A DNA stretch of 64,000 nucleotides from an uncultured Dorea sp. (GTDB lineage: Bacteria > Bacillota > Clostridia > Lachnospirales > Lachnospiraceae), in contig CAJTVU010000009.1 of assembly GCA_910580235.1 (NCBI GenBank), positions 1 to 64,000 on the forward strand. The letters are read 5' to 3'. The notes under the pieces are model-generated. The model was not told the DNA's origin and searched no databases. It worked only from the letters and a program-made list of their open reading frames with translations. Below, one piece after another: positions 42,902 to 51,575 of this stretch; within the stretch, counting starts at the first letter, position 1; each line of letters begins with the position of its first letter. The translations under genes were made by a program, and so were the position numbers.

Positions 42902-42905
42902 AAAA

Positions 42906-43271
42906 ATGAAAGAAATCAGACGATATGACATTAATGAGGACTGGGCACATTCAGGAATTATTCAAGCGGGAGACTATTGCTTTATAAATTACTGTGCCCG
43001 TAATATAGGCGGTACGATTGAAGAACAAATTGACGGTGCCTTTGATGAAATGGAAGAACGGTTGGCATTAGTGGGATTGACGCTGGAAAATGTCGTACAG
43101 ATGAATTGCTTGTTTAAAAATATTTGGGATATTCCGGTAATGGAAAAGGTAATTAAGAGAAGGTTTCATGGCAAATATCCTGTACGCAAGTCATTTCAGA
43201 CTGAATTTGCTGATCCAGGTAATTTGTGCTTCCAAGTGGATGGTATAGCTTATTCAGCAGTAAATTCCTAG
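42906..43271 (+). CDS. RidA-family enamine/imine deaminase
   Basis: A 121-residue protein of the YjgF/YER057c/UK114 family, beginning MKEIRRYDINEDWAHSGIIQ after AGGAGTA. ARNIGGTIEEQIDGAFDEMEERLALVGLTLENVVQMNCLF is the family's core and KRRFHGKYPVRKSFQTEF its last conserved block, though the catalytic arginine context (usually RxxV near the end) is less clear. RidA hydrolyses reactive enamines from PLP enzymes. Confidence 0.82.
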   Translation: MKEIRRYDINEDWAHSGIIQAGDYCFINYCARNIGGTIEEQIDGAFDEMEERLALVGLTLENVVQMNCLFKNIWDIPVMEKVIKRRFHGKYPVRKSFQTEFADPGNLCFQVDGIAYSAVNS

Positions 43272-43344
43272 ATAAATAAGCTTCTGCATACTCAGTGACG
43301 GGCGGCGCCATACCGTTTCTTCCTCTCCCACGTAAGCCGTGCTC

Positions 43345-43587
43345 CAACCTCGCGAACAAGTTCGCTCAGTTGGCGGGCGACGCCCTGGTATTACGGCAGT
43401 GACACAACCTCGCGAAGCAAGTTCGCTCGCTTGACGGGCATATGCCCCAGTATGTCTTCTCCTGCCTCATAAGCCGTGCTACAACCTCGCGAACGAGTTC
43501 GCTCAGTTGACGGGCGACGCCCTATCATTTAACGGCAGTGCCACAACCTCGCGAAACAAGTTCGCTCAGTTGACGGGCATATGCCCT
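43345..43587. repeat. Tandem compound repeat, four CAACCTCGCGAA units in two 137-bp periods
   Basis: Units start near 43345, 43405, 43482 and 43543. Each contains CAACCTCGCGAA, an inverted GCGAAC-GTTCGC type core, and a hairpin that alternates GGGCGACGCCC (units 1, 3) with GGGCATATGCCC (units 2, 4). The higher-order period is 137-138 bp. The spacers carry CGTAAGCCGTGCT-type and ACGGCAGTG-type words. The region can form multiple RNA stems between ridA and leuS. No ORF uses it. Confidence 0.8.
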
Positions 43588-43589
43588 AT

Positions 43590-43653
43590 GAATAAAAGAA
43601 GCGGCAGCGCCCCTTGTATGCAAGCATACGGGGTTCTGCCGCTTCTTTTATTC
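43590..43653. terminator. Very strong bidirectional terminator of leuS
   Basis: GAATAAAAGAAGCGGCAG...CTGCCGCTTCTTTTATTC with an inner stem CCCCTTGTATG-CAAG-CATACGGGG. This is the longest near-perfect stem in the window, 8 bases beyond the leuS stop. Confidence 0.9.
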
Positions 43654-43660
43654 GCACTGC

Positions 43661-46090
43661 CTATTTTTGCACAATATTTATTATCTTTTTTGGTACGTAT
43701 ATTTCTTTTATGATTGTTCCGGTCAGTTTTTCGGCGACTGCTTTTTTTCCGGCTGCGATCGCATCTTCTTTTGAGATATCTGTTGCCACGGAGATAATCG
43801 CTCTTGTCTTGCCGTTTATCTGTACTGGCACTTCTATCTCGTCGTCTTTCATGGCTTCTTCGTCGTAATCCGGCCATCCGGCTGCGAATACGCTTCCTTC
43901 ATGGCCCAGCTGTTCCCAGATCTCTTCTGCGATGTGGGGCGCGAATGGTGAGAGGAGCACCGCCATGGCGGACAAAGTATCTGTGTCAACGCCTCCTGCC
44001 TCTTTGGCAAGCTCAATGAGCTTGTTGTTATGCTCCATGAAGCCGGAGATCGCCGTGTTCAGGCTGAAGCTCTCCAGGCGGGTCGTAATGTCTTTGATCA
44101 GCCTGTGGCGCTCTTTAATCATTGCTTTCGTCGCTGTCACGCCCGCTTCTTTGCTGTCCATGACCAGATTCCACAGTCTCTTAAGGAAGCGGTTCACGCC
44201 GTCTATCCCACGGTCGTCCCACTCTGCGTCCAGCTCCGGCGGCCCTACGAAGAGCTCGTACATCCGCAGAGAATCGCACCCATAATCGCGCACAAGGTCG
44301 TCCGGCGATACGACGTTGCCCTTGGACTTGCTCATCTTAATCCCGTTCTTGCCTGTGATCATCCCCTGGTTGAACAGCTTGCGGAACGGCTCGTCGAAGT
44401 CAACGACGCCGATATCGCATAGGAACTTTGTATAGAACCTCGCATACAAGAGGTGGAGCACCGCATGTTCTACACCGCCGATATACATGTCTACCGGGAG
44501 CATGGCGTCCGCTTTTTCCCTGGAGACAAGCTCGTTGTCGTTATGGTTGTCCACATAGCGCAGGAAATACCAGGAAGACCCTGCCCACTGCGGCATCGTG
44601 TTCGTCTCTCGCTTCGCAGGCTTCCCACACACCGGACAGGTACAGTTCACCCACGCGTCGATTGCCGCCAGCGGAGATTCCCCCGTCCCCGTCGGCTCAT
44701 AGGACTCTACGTCTGGAAGCTCTAATGGAAGCTCCTCTTCCGGCACAGGTACATTCCCACAGTCCGGGCAGTGGATGATCGGAATCGGCTCGCCCCAGTA
44801 CCGCTGGCGGGAGAATACCCAGTCGCGCAGCTTGTAGTTCACTGTGGCGCGTCCTATGCCTTTCTTCTCGATGATATGAGGCCCCTCTTTTTTCAGCAGG
44901 GCAGATTCCATCCCGTTCCACTCGCCGGAATTGATCATCAGTCCGTTCGCCTCCGTATAGGCCTCCGTCATATTCTCAATTTCTTTCCCGTCCTTCGCAA
45001 TGACCTGGACGATCGGGATCCCGAACTTCGTGGCAAACTCGAAGTCGCGGTCGTCATGGGCGGGCACGCACATGATCGCCCCCGTACCATAGTCTGCCAG
45101 TACATAGTCAGACAGCCAGATCGGCGTCTTCTCTCCATTTAACGGATTGATCGCATAGCTTCCCGTGAACACGCCCGTCTTGTCTTTGTCCTGCATACGG
45201 TCTACATTAGACTTCATAGAGGCATCGTAAATGTACTTCTCCACCGCTTCTCTCGTCTCGTCCGTAGCAAGGCTCGCGGCAAGCTCATGTTCCGGGGCAA
45301 GCACCATGAATGTAGCTCCATACAGCGTGTCCGGCCTCGTCGTGTAAACTGTAATCTTCTCTTCTCTTCCGTCAACCGGGAAATCTACTTCTGCGCCGTA
45401 AGATTTGCCGATCCAGTCCGTCTGCATCTTCTTTACCTTCTCCGGCCAGTCCAGCTTGTCAAGATCTTTGAGAAGACGCTCTGCATAAGCCGTGATCTTC
45501 AGCATCCACTGGCGGAGGTTCTTCTTCGTCACCTCCGCGCCGCAGCGCTCACATTTCCCGTTCACGACCTCCTCATTTGCAAGCCCCGTCTTACAGGAAG
45601 GGCACCAGTTAATAGGGAACTCCTTCTCGTAGGCAAGCCCTTCCTTGAACATTTTCACAAAGATCCACTGCGTCCATTTATAGTAGTTAGGGTCGGTCGT
45701 ATTCACTTCTCTGTCCCAGTCATAGAGCGCGGCGATCTCCTGGATCTGGCGCTTGATGTTCTTTACATTTTCTGCCGTGGAGACAGCCGGATGGACGCCC
45801 ATCTTAATAGCGTAATTCTCCGCCGGAAGGCCGAACGCGTCCCAGCCCATCGGATGGATGATATAATAGCCCTGCTGCAGCTTGTACCTGCTCCATACGT
45901 CGGAGATCACGTACCCTCTCCAATGCCCTACATGCAGCCCGTTCCCCGACGGATAAGGGAACATATCGAGACAATAATATTTCTCCCTCTTGCTTCCGTC
46001 CGCATTCTCTGTCACATTCACCGGACTCTTCTCCCAGCGCTCGCGCCATTTCTTCTCAATCGCCTTATGATTGTAAGGTATTTTTGACAT
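43661..46090 (-). CDS. leuS: Leucyl-tRNA synthetase
   Basis: An 809-residue class Ia synthetase that charges tRNA-Leu. The HIGH motif PYPSGNGLHVGHWRGY is near residue 42-57. The CP1 editing domain includes YTTRPDTLYGATFMVLAPEH. The KMSKS loop NGIKMSKSKGNVVSP lies around residue 575. The anticodon-binding and C-terminal domains follow. AAAGGAGCT precedes the ATG. A leader terminator lies just upstream (46115-46151). Confidence 0.97.
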   Translation of the reverse strand: MSKIPYNHKAIEKKWRERWEKSPVNVTENADGSKREKYYCLDMFPYPSGNGLHVGHWRGYVISDVWSRYKLQQGYYIIHPMGWDAFGLPAENYAIKMGVHPAVSTAENVKNIKRQIQEIAALYDWDREVNTTDPNYYKWTQWIFVKMFKEGLAYEKEFPINWCPSCKTGLANEEVVNGKCERCGAEVTKKNLRQWMLKITAYAERLLKDLDKLDWPEKVKKMQTDWIGKSYGAEVDFPVDGREEKITVYTTRPDTLYGATFMVLAPEHELAASLATDETREAVEKYIYDASMKSNVDRMQDKDKTGVFTGSYAINPLNGEKTPIWLSDYVLADYGTGAIMCVPAHDDRDFEFATKFGIPIVQVIAKDGKEIENMTEAYTEANGLMINSGEWNGMESALLKKEGPHIIEKKGIGRATVNYKLRDWVFSRQRYWGEPIPIIHCPDCGNVPVPEEELPLELPDVESYEPTGTGESPLAAIDAWVNCTCPVCGKPAKRETNTMPQWAGSSWYFLRYVDNHNDNELVSREKADAMLPVDMYIGGVEHAVLHLLYARFYTKFLCDIGVVDFDEPFRKLFNQGMITGKNGIKMSKSKGNVVSPDDLVRDYGCDSLRMYELFVGPPELDAEWDDRGIDGVNRFLKRLWNLVMDSKEAGVTATKAMIKERHRLIKDITTRLESFSLNTAISGFMEHNNKLIELAKEAGGVDTDTLSAMAVLLSPFAPHIAEEIWEQLGHEGSVFAAGWPDYDEEAMKDDEIEVPVQINGKTRAIISVATDISKEDAIAAGKKAVAEKLTGTIIKEIYVPKKIINIVQK

Positions 46091-46114
46091 ATCTTAGCTC
46101 CTTTCTTTGTATCG

Positions 46115-46151
46115 CAAAAAACCTCCCCATCTGCAAGAGACGAGAAGGCTT
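46115..46151 (-). terminator. Leader terminator (attenuator candidate) before leuS
   Basis: CCTTCTCGTCT pairs with AGATGGGGAGG, with several G-U pairs, and is followed by TTTTTT on the minus strand, 25 bases before the leuS ATG. This suggests transcription attenuation. I do not see a T-box antiterminator consensus (GGTGG, ACCGCG) in the roughly 240-base leader. Confidence 0.5.
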
Positions 46152-46186
46152 ACATTACGCAGTATCGATTCCCGCGATTTATCTTA

Positions 46187-46239
46187 ATTATTATGCTGTT
46201 GGGGCCAAAAGGTATTTTGCCCCTAATGTCATTATTATA
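46187..46239. repeat. 53-bp imperfect palindrome with element-like end
   Basis: AATTATTATGCTGTTGGGGC faces inverted GCCCCTAATGTCATTATTAT around CAAAAGGTATTTT. The word TGTTGGGGCCAAAA resembles the end TGTTGGAGCCAAAA of the 310-bp element at 28314. It lies in the leuS leader or promoter region. Confidence 0.5.
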
Positions 46240-46466
46240 AAAACAATGGCCACATAAGTCAAGTGCGGGAAGGTATTTTTAGAAAAAACCGCTTCCGCCA
46301 TAGTCAAATACCCCGCAGCAAGCGCGGCTGCTTGGCTCATTGCTCGCGGGAATAAAAAGAATTGCTTTTTACGGTTGTTCCATCTCCCTCTTTCGTGTAT
46401 AATGAGAATAAGTAAATGTACTGAGCAATTTTCAGTATAATATGATACATAAAGGAGAGTTCGCCA

Positions 46467-46886
46467 ATGGTAAATTTATTGACAGGCCCGAAGGGAAGCG
46501 GCAAAACACAGCAAATGATCGATCTTGCTAACAAAAAAGTAAAAGACTGTAACGGAAATGTAGTATTTATCAAGAAGACTCACAGAGACACGACAAGCGT
46601 TGCATTTGACATCCGCATCATCTGCATGGATGACTATCCGTCGATTACGAACATCGACGGCTATATTGGATTCTTATATGGTATGTCCAGCTCCAATCAC
46701 GACATTGAATGCGTATTCATCGACGGCATCTTAAAGCATGCCGACATCTCCCTGGAGAACATACCGGAATTTGTTGAAAGGCTTAAGAAAGCGTCCACGG
46801 ACTGCGACATTGAGTTCTATGTGAGCATCAGCGGCGAAAAAGAAGACTTAAAAGACGTTGACCTGGAAGGGTGTACATTACTGTAG
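46467..46886 (+). CDS. P-loop ATP-binding protein of unknown function
   Basis: A 139-residue protein with an AAGGAG site. Walker A GPKGSGKT is at residues 7-14 at the extreme N-terminus, and a Walker-B-like CVFIDGIL lies near residue 85. It resembles small P-loop proteins that are often auto-annotated as PilT-like, but lacks pilus-motor features. It stands alone between the leuS promoter and a palindromic repeat. Confidence 0.75.
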   Translation: MVNLLTGPKGSGKTQQMIDLANKKVKDCNGNVVFIKKTHRDTTSVAFDIRIICMDDYPSITNIDGYIGFLYGMSSSNHDIECVFIDGILKHADISLENIPEFVERLKKASTDCDIEFYVSISGEKEDLKDVDLEGCTLL

Positions 46887-46892
46887 ATAAAC

Positions 46893-46928
46893 TGGGGACG
46901 GGGTAAAATGAATTTTACCCCGTCCCCA
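46893..46928. repeat. GGGGACGGGG palindrome
   Basis: TGGGGACGGGGTAAAATGAA ... TTTTACCCCGTCCCCA, 36 bp, near-perfect, 7 bases past the P-loop gene stop and between two convergent genes. Member of the dispersed family also at 11772, 13891 and 53771. Confidence 0.85.
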
Positions 46929-46937
46929 TTTGAATCT

Positions 46938-48539
46938 TTATTCAAACGCCAGCGACATAACTGTATTCGTATCTCCGTTCTCTTTGTACTCTATCGTAAC
47001 CTTCTGCCCTACTTCGCATCTTACTACCTCAATGAAGTCTACGACCGATATATCGAAGATCCCCTCTGATCCCTCCAGCATCAAGTAGTAGTGGGACGTC
47101 CCGTCGATGACCGCCTGGGCGACCTTCGTAATCTCTCCTTTTATAGTGTAGACCTCTCTTGTATCTTCTCCTACTTCCTTTACGCCGCTGCTGAACAGAA
47201 GCTCCAGGTAATTGTCCTCGCACTGGCTCACATTGTCGCCTATGGCTACGATCTGATATTTCTGCACATTTACCATTGCATACTTCTTTACAAGCCCCGC
47301 GTCATCTTTAAGCGCGATGAAGTAAGTCGGCTCACCGGAAATGTTAAGGAGAAGCGGGAATGTGGCCGTGTACTTTAAGTTCTGTACCTGCCCTTCGGCC
47401 GACGACATCGCAGAAGATTCCGTAGCGCCTTCCACCGTATAATACTTTGTCTCCATCGTCCGCTGGTTAGAAAGGACAAATCCTACGTTAGACTGATCTC
47501 CGTTTACAGAAGTCACTCCCGTGTACATCCACACATCGTCCTCCAACGCCAGATAATTATATCCGTCCGTTGTCTTCAGACAGTCTTTCTGGCTTAATAT
47601 ACTGTTGAAGAAGCCGTGCTTTAAGGTTCCGTAATAGTCGAACAGCTGTACAAGAAGATCGGCAGAATATGCCCGGTCGATCCACTCTGGAGCATCCTCC
47701 ACATTATAGGTCTCCATCTCGCCTGTCACAGCGTTACAGATGACTACCTTGCCGACCGTCTCGCCTCCGAATAAGCCGATATTGAACTTCTTCACAGGCG
47801 CGATCCAGTATGGGATCCCTTCCTCATCAATCTCAAAGCTTAATTCCCCGTAGATATATGTCGGGTGGGCAAACCTTAAATGTCGGTAGATATTGCGGTT
47901 AAAATGCTCGCTGGTCATATATTTCATACCCTCTTCCAGCTTCACGATCTCCGTATTCTGGGTCGCCATATTAATCCGTATATAAGCCGGTATGCCCTCA
48001 GAGCGGTTCGTAAGCCATTTGATAATGCTGGCGTACCGAAGAGGCGATACCCGGTAAGGATTATCATTATAGTTAATCTGAGAATAGATAGAATCCGCCT
48101 CAAACTGGGAGACCATGTCCACCATGCTCCCCATTTTCCGATCCCCTAAAAGCTCTGCCGTCCCTCTGTCCAGGATCGGGATCTTGTCAAAGGAAAGCTC
48201 CTCCACATCGTCTGCAAAGTTCCCTTCCTCCACTTTCATAAGCTGCTGATACTTCTTCGCATTGACGATCGGCGAAGAAAGCAAAGAGCCGACGAGATAG
48301 ACAGCTCCAAGCGCTAATATAACAAATCCAAAGGCTTTCATCCCTCTGTCTTTCGTGAACTCACGTCTGTCAATCCTTTTTCTCACAGCATAGACGACCG
48401 CAAGGACTACGATAACGAACATAAGCATGAACCATGTGTCCGAAGAGTGGATATTAATAGCCGGAAGAGCCATATAATAATAAGCTCCCAGAGCGATCAG
48501 CACGATGAGGCCAATGAACAGCTTCCTTTTTGTATTCAT
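46938..48539 (-). CDS. Large conserved membrane-anchored protein of unknown function
   Basis: A 533-residue protein with three N-terminal helices (about 6-26, 36-53, 69-90). The extracytoplasmic-type body of about 440 residues is soluble. Blocks such as HPTYIYGELSFEIDEEGIPY and WMYTGVTSVNGDQSNVGFVL repeat the theme of beta strands. No known catalytic motif is visible. It lies 15 bases after trkH on the same strand, so it may be co-transcribed and linked to ion or osmotic homeostasis. Family not recognised. Confidence 0.7.
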   Translation of the reverse strand: MNTKRKLFIGLIVLIALGAYYYMALPAINIHSSDTWFMLMFVIVVLAVVYAVRKRIDRREFTKDRGMKAFGFVILALGAVYLVGSLLSSPIVNAKKYQQLMKVEEGNFADDVEELSFDKIPILDRGTAELLGDRKMGSMVDMVSQFEADSIYSQINYNDNPYRVSPLRYASIIKWLTNRSEGIPAYIRINMATQNTEIVKLEEGMKYMTSEHFNRNIYRHLRFAHPTYIYGELSFEIDEEGIPYWIAPVKKFNIGLFGGETVGKVVICNAVTGEMETYNVEDAPEWIDRAYSADLLVQLFDYYGTLKHGFFNSILSQKDCLKTTDGYNYLALEDDVWMYTGVTSVNGDQSNVGFVLSNQRTMETKYYTVEGATESSAMSSAEGQVQNLKYTATFPLLLNISGEPTYFIALKDDAGLVKKYAMVNVQKYQIVAIGDNVSQCEDNYLELLFSSGVKEVGEDTREVYTIKGEITKVAQAVIDGTSHYYLMLEGSEGIFDISVVDFIEVVRCEVGQKVTIEYKENGDTNTVMSLAFE

Positions 48540-48554
48540 AAATCTTACCCTCCT

Positions 48555-50003
48555 TTAGAAATTCTTCCTCCATGAAAATGCAGTAAGCAGCATCAGGAAC
48601 GGGAAGATCTCCAGACGCCCGGCCAACATGTCAAAACAAAATACCAGCTTAGACAGGGGCGAGAAATCAGCAAAGCTCCCCGTGGGGCCTACCTCTCCGA
48701 TGCCCGGCCCTATGTTGTTAAGCGTTGCCATAACCGAGCCGAACGTCGTGGCAAAGTCCTGATTATCTATAGAGACAATGAGGACCGATACTATGGTAAT
48801 TCCCGCATATGCAAGAAGATATACATAGACCGTCTTCAGTATCTCATTGCTCATCTTCTTGCCATTTATACGGATAAGGTTCACCGACTGCGGATGCACA
48901 AGGCGCTTGATCTCCTGCTTTACCGTCTTAAAGACGATCAGTACTCTGGAGACTTTGATCCCTCCTCCTGTCGAAGAGGCGCACGCGCCTACGACCATAA
49001 GAAGCATCAGCACGCACTGCGAGAACATGGGCCACAGGACATAATCCGTAGTGGCATAGCCTGTCGTTGTAATGATCGTCCCCACCTGGAACACCGCGTA
49101 GCGGAATGCCGACAGCACGCTGTCATACTGCCCGCTGATGTTCAGCGTAATCACGGCCGTAGCCGCGGCAATGATCCCCAAATAAGCCCGAAGCTCCTCA
49201 TTCTTCCAGATTGGCTTCACGCTGCCCATAATAAGAAAGAAATACAAGTTAAAGTTAACCCCGAACAATATCATGAACACCGTAATGACGCCGTCGATAT
49301 ACGCACTGTCAAAGTGGCCCACACTGGCCGCGTAATTGGAGAAGCCTCCGGTCCCCGCCGTACCAAAAGAATGGATCAGGCTGTCAAAAATGCTCATTCC
49401 GCCTATTACGAGAAGGATCACCTCGATCACCGTCAGGCCAAAATACATTCCATAGAGTATGCGCGCCGTGGACATCGTTTTCGGGACCAGCTTATCTTTC
49501 TCCGGCCCAGGCACTTCCGCCCGCATAAGATACATAGAATTCTTCTTATCAAGCGTAGTAAGCACCATAACGAATACAAGCACTCCCATCCCCCCCACCC
49601 AGTGGGTGAAGCTGCGCCAGAATGCCATGCTCTGCGGCAGAGCCTCCACATCTCTTAAAATGGAGGATCCGGTCGTTGTAAAGCCGGACACGGTCTCGAA
49701 AAATGCATCGAGATAATATGGGATGCTCCCGGATATAGTAAAGGGAAGCGCCCCGAACATAGACCAGAGGATCCACGCGCTGGCCACCACGACCATGCCG
49801 TCTTTTCCATAAATCTGGGACTTTTCCGGCTTCTTAAGCCCGAAAAGGACATAGATAAGCGCTACTATGACCGCCACTCCGGCAAATGACAGGGCTTCTT
49901 CCACCTCTCCGTAGAGAAGACCCACAAACGCCGGGACAAGCAGAAGAAGCGCCTCCACCCCGAGCATCTTGGCTAAAATATAACGTATCATCTTCACATT
50001 CAT
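48555..50003 (-). CDS. trkH: TrkH/KtrB-type potassium transporter subunit
   Basis: A 482-residue membrane protein with ten or more helices. Four pore loops with TTTGSSIL, GTAGTGGFSN, TTTGYATTDY and NNIGPGIGEV-like selectivity filter segments are visible, together with SSTGGGIKVSRVLIVFKTVKQE. It forms the K+ channel that the TrkA RCK protein gates. It lies 17 bases after trkA. The following 533-residue gene completes the unit. Confidence 0.93.
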   Translation of the reverse strand: MNVKMIRYILAKMLGVEALLLLVPAFVGLLYGEVEEALSFAGVAVIVALIYVLFGLKKPEKSQIYGKDGMVVVASAWILWSMFGALPFTISGSIPYYLDAFFETVSGFTTTGSSILRDVEALPQSMAFWRSFTHWVGGMGVLVFVMVLTTLDKKNSMYLMRAEVPGPEKDKLVPKTMSTARILYGMYFGLTVIEVILLVIGGMSIFDSLIHSFGTAGTGGFSNYAASVGHFDSAYIDGVITVFMILFGVNFNLYFFLIMGSVKPIWKNEELRAYLGIIAAATAVITLNISGQYDSVLSAFRYAVFQVGTIITTTGYATTDYVLWPMFSQCVLMLLMVVGACASSTGGGIKVSRVLIVFKTVKQEIKRLVHPQSVNLIRINGKKMSNEILKTVYVYLLAYAGITIVSVLIVSIDNQDFATTFGSVMATLNNIGPGIGEVGPTGSFADFSPLSKLVFCFDMLAGRLEIFPFLMLLTAFSWRKNF

Positions 50004-50020
50004 GACTTTGTCTCTGGCTC

Positions 50021-51379
50021 CTATGCAAGTATATCTCTCAAATCTTTAATCGCATGTTCTTTCGTAACCACGATCACGCTGTCTCCCACCTCGAAGTGAT
50101 CGTCTCCGTTCGGGATGATCACCTGCCTCTTTCTTCCGATGCATGCAATAAGATTGTTCGGCTTCGTCGGCAGATCTTTCAGCGGGATGCCTACAAACTC
50201 GCACTCTTTCTTAATAATGTACTCCTGCGCCTCTATCCTGCCGTTCACAAGACGGTACATCGTCTCGATATTGGCGCTGCTATAAGAATTCATCCTTGCT
50301 TTTACATAGCTTGAGATAGCGTCCGCCGCGGCGCTCTTCGCAGAGACAGTAATGTCAATGCCAAGAGCCTCTACCATCTGGGCGCGGCTGTCTTCATTTA
50401 CTTTAGCGATGACCTTATCCACATTTTGCGTCTTGGCGAACAGAGACATAATAATATTTTCTTCGTCCATTCCTGTGATAGCGACAAATGCGTCTGCCTC
50501 GCGGATCCCCTCCTCCAGAAGCAGCTCCTGGTCTGTCGCGTCTCCATGGATGACCGTAACCTTCGGAAGCAATTCACAGAGCGTCTCACAGCGCTCCTTG
50601 TTCTTCTCTATGATCTTCACCTGCATACCTGCCTGAAGGAGCTGGCTCGTAAGATAAAAGGCTAAATATCCGCCGCCGCATATCATTACGTTCTTAATCC
50701 GGGTACTTCTGCGCCCCAATGATTTAAAAAATGACTTCAAGTCCTGGTGAGCCGCTGCGATATGCAGCTTATCCCCCGCCATCAGTACAAAATCTCCATC
50801 CGGGATGTGGACTTCATTCCCCCTCTTTACAGCGCACACAAGGATCTTAATCTGGAATTTCCGATAGATCTCTGCCAGAGACAGATTCGCGATAGACGTC
50901 CCTGCCTCGACGGGGAACTCTACCAGCTCCACCCTCCCTTTCATAAACGTCTCTACCTTATTGGCTTCTGGAAACAACAGGATCTTGGCCACTTCATTGG
51001 CCGCCGCCGACTCTGGGTTCACTGCCATGCTAAAATGCAGCTCCTCTCTTAAAAGATCGATCTGCCTGTAATAGAGAGGGCTTCGGAGCCTGACAATGGT
51101 GTGCTTCGCTCCCAGCTTCCGCGCGATAAGACAGCTTAGCATGTTCATCTCATCTGTGGACGTACACGCGATCACAAGGTCTGAATTCGGCACATCCGCC
51201 TGCCTCTGCACTTCTACATCAGCGCCGTTCCCCGTAATGCAGAAAATATCCAGCTGGTTCAGGGCTGACTGCATCTTCCCCTCATTCTGGTCGATCAGTA
51301 CGACGTCATAGTCCTCTTCTGACAAACGGGTCGTCAGCTTATGGCCCACCTTACCGTCTCCTATAATTACAATCTTCAT
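50021..51379 (-). CDS. trkA: Trk system potassium uptake protein TrkA
   Basis: A 452-residue cytosolic gating subunit with two RCK repeats. The first Rossmann domain begins MKIVIIGDGKVGHKLTTRLS, and the second begins VMICGGGYLAFYLTSQLLQ around residue 230. Two RCK-C domains follow each. It binds nucleotides and controls TrkH. Promoter region in the 51380-51520 interval; the fusA-like terminator is just upstream of it. Confidence 0.95.
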   Translation of the reverse strand: MKIVIIGDGKVGHKLTTRLSEEDYDVVLIDQNEGKMQSALNQLDIFCITGNGADVEVQRQADVPNSDLVIACTSTDEMNMLSCLIARKLGAKHTIVRLRSPLYYRQIDLLREELHFSMAVNPESAAANEVAKILLFPEANKVETFMKGRVELVEFPVEAGTSIANLSLAEIYRKFQIKILVCAVKRGNEVHIPDGDFVLMAGDKLHIAAAHQDLKSFFKSLGRRSTRIKNVMICGGGYLAFYLTSQLLQAGMQVKIIEKNKERCETLCELLPKVTVIHGDATDQELLLEEGIREADAFVAITGMDEENIIMSLFAKTQNVDKVIAKVNEDSRAQMVEALGIDITVSAKSAAADAISSYVKARMNSYSSANIETMYRLVNGRIEAQEYIIKKECEFVGIPLKDLPTKPNNLIACIGRKRQVIIPNGDDHFEVGDSVIVVTKEHAIKDLRDILA

Positions 51380-51520
51380 CTCTCATACCTCATCATGTCA
51401 ACGTACCGCCGCCTGACAAGAGCACATATGGCCGGAAAAGGCCGTGCGCGTCTTTACGAAGCAACGCTATCATCTAGTATAATACATAATAAAGGAATTA
51501 TAGCACCTTTGCCACAAGAA

Positions 51521-51543
51521 AAAAAGCCCTAAACGGGCTTTTC
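51521..51543 (-). terminator. Terminator of EF-G-like gene
   Basis: AAAAGCCC-TAAAC-GGGCTTTT followed by a T-rich stretch on the minus strand, about 35 bases past the EF-G-like stop. Confidence 0.85.
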
Positions 51544-51575
51544 TTCCATCTCTCTCCATTCCTTACTGTTCCTTA

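Noticed and set aside
43345..43587. CRISPR array
   Set aside because: Units are spaced unevenly (60 and 77 bases), the intervening sequence is itself repeated with a 137-bp period, and no cas genes are nearby.
45287..46087. 266-codon plus-strand ORF opposite leuS
   Set aside because: Overlaps the well-supported leuS gene on the other strand and has no coherent protein features.
46091..46330. T-box riboswitch before leuS
   Set aside because: A terminator is present, but I cannot find the GGTGG/ACCGCG antiterminator words, so I do not claim it.
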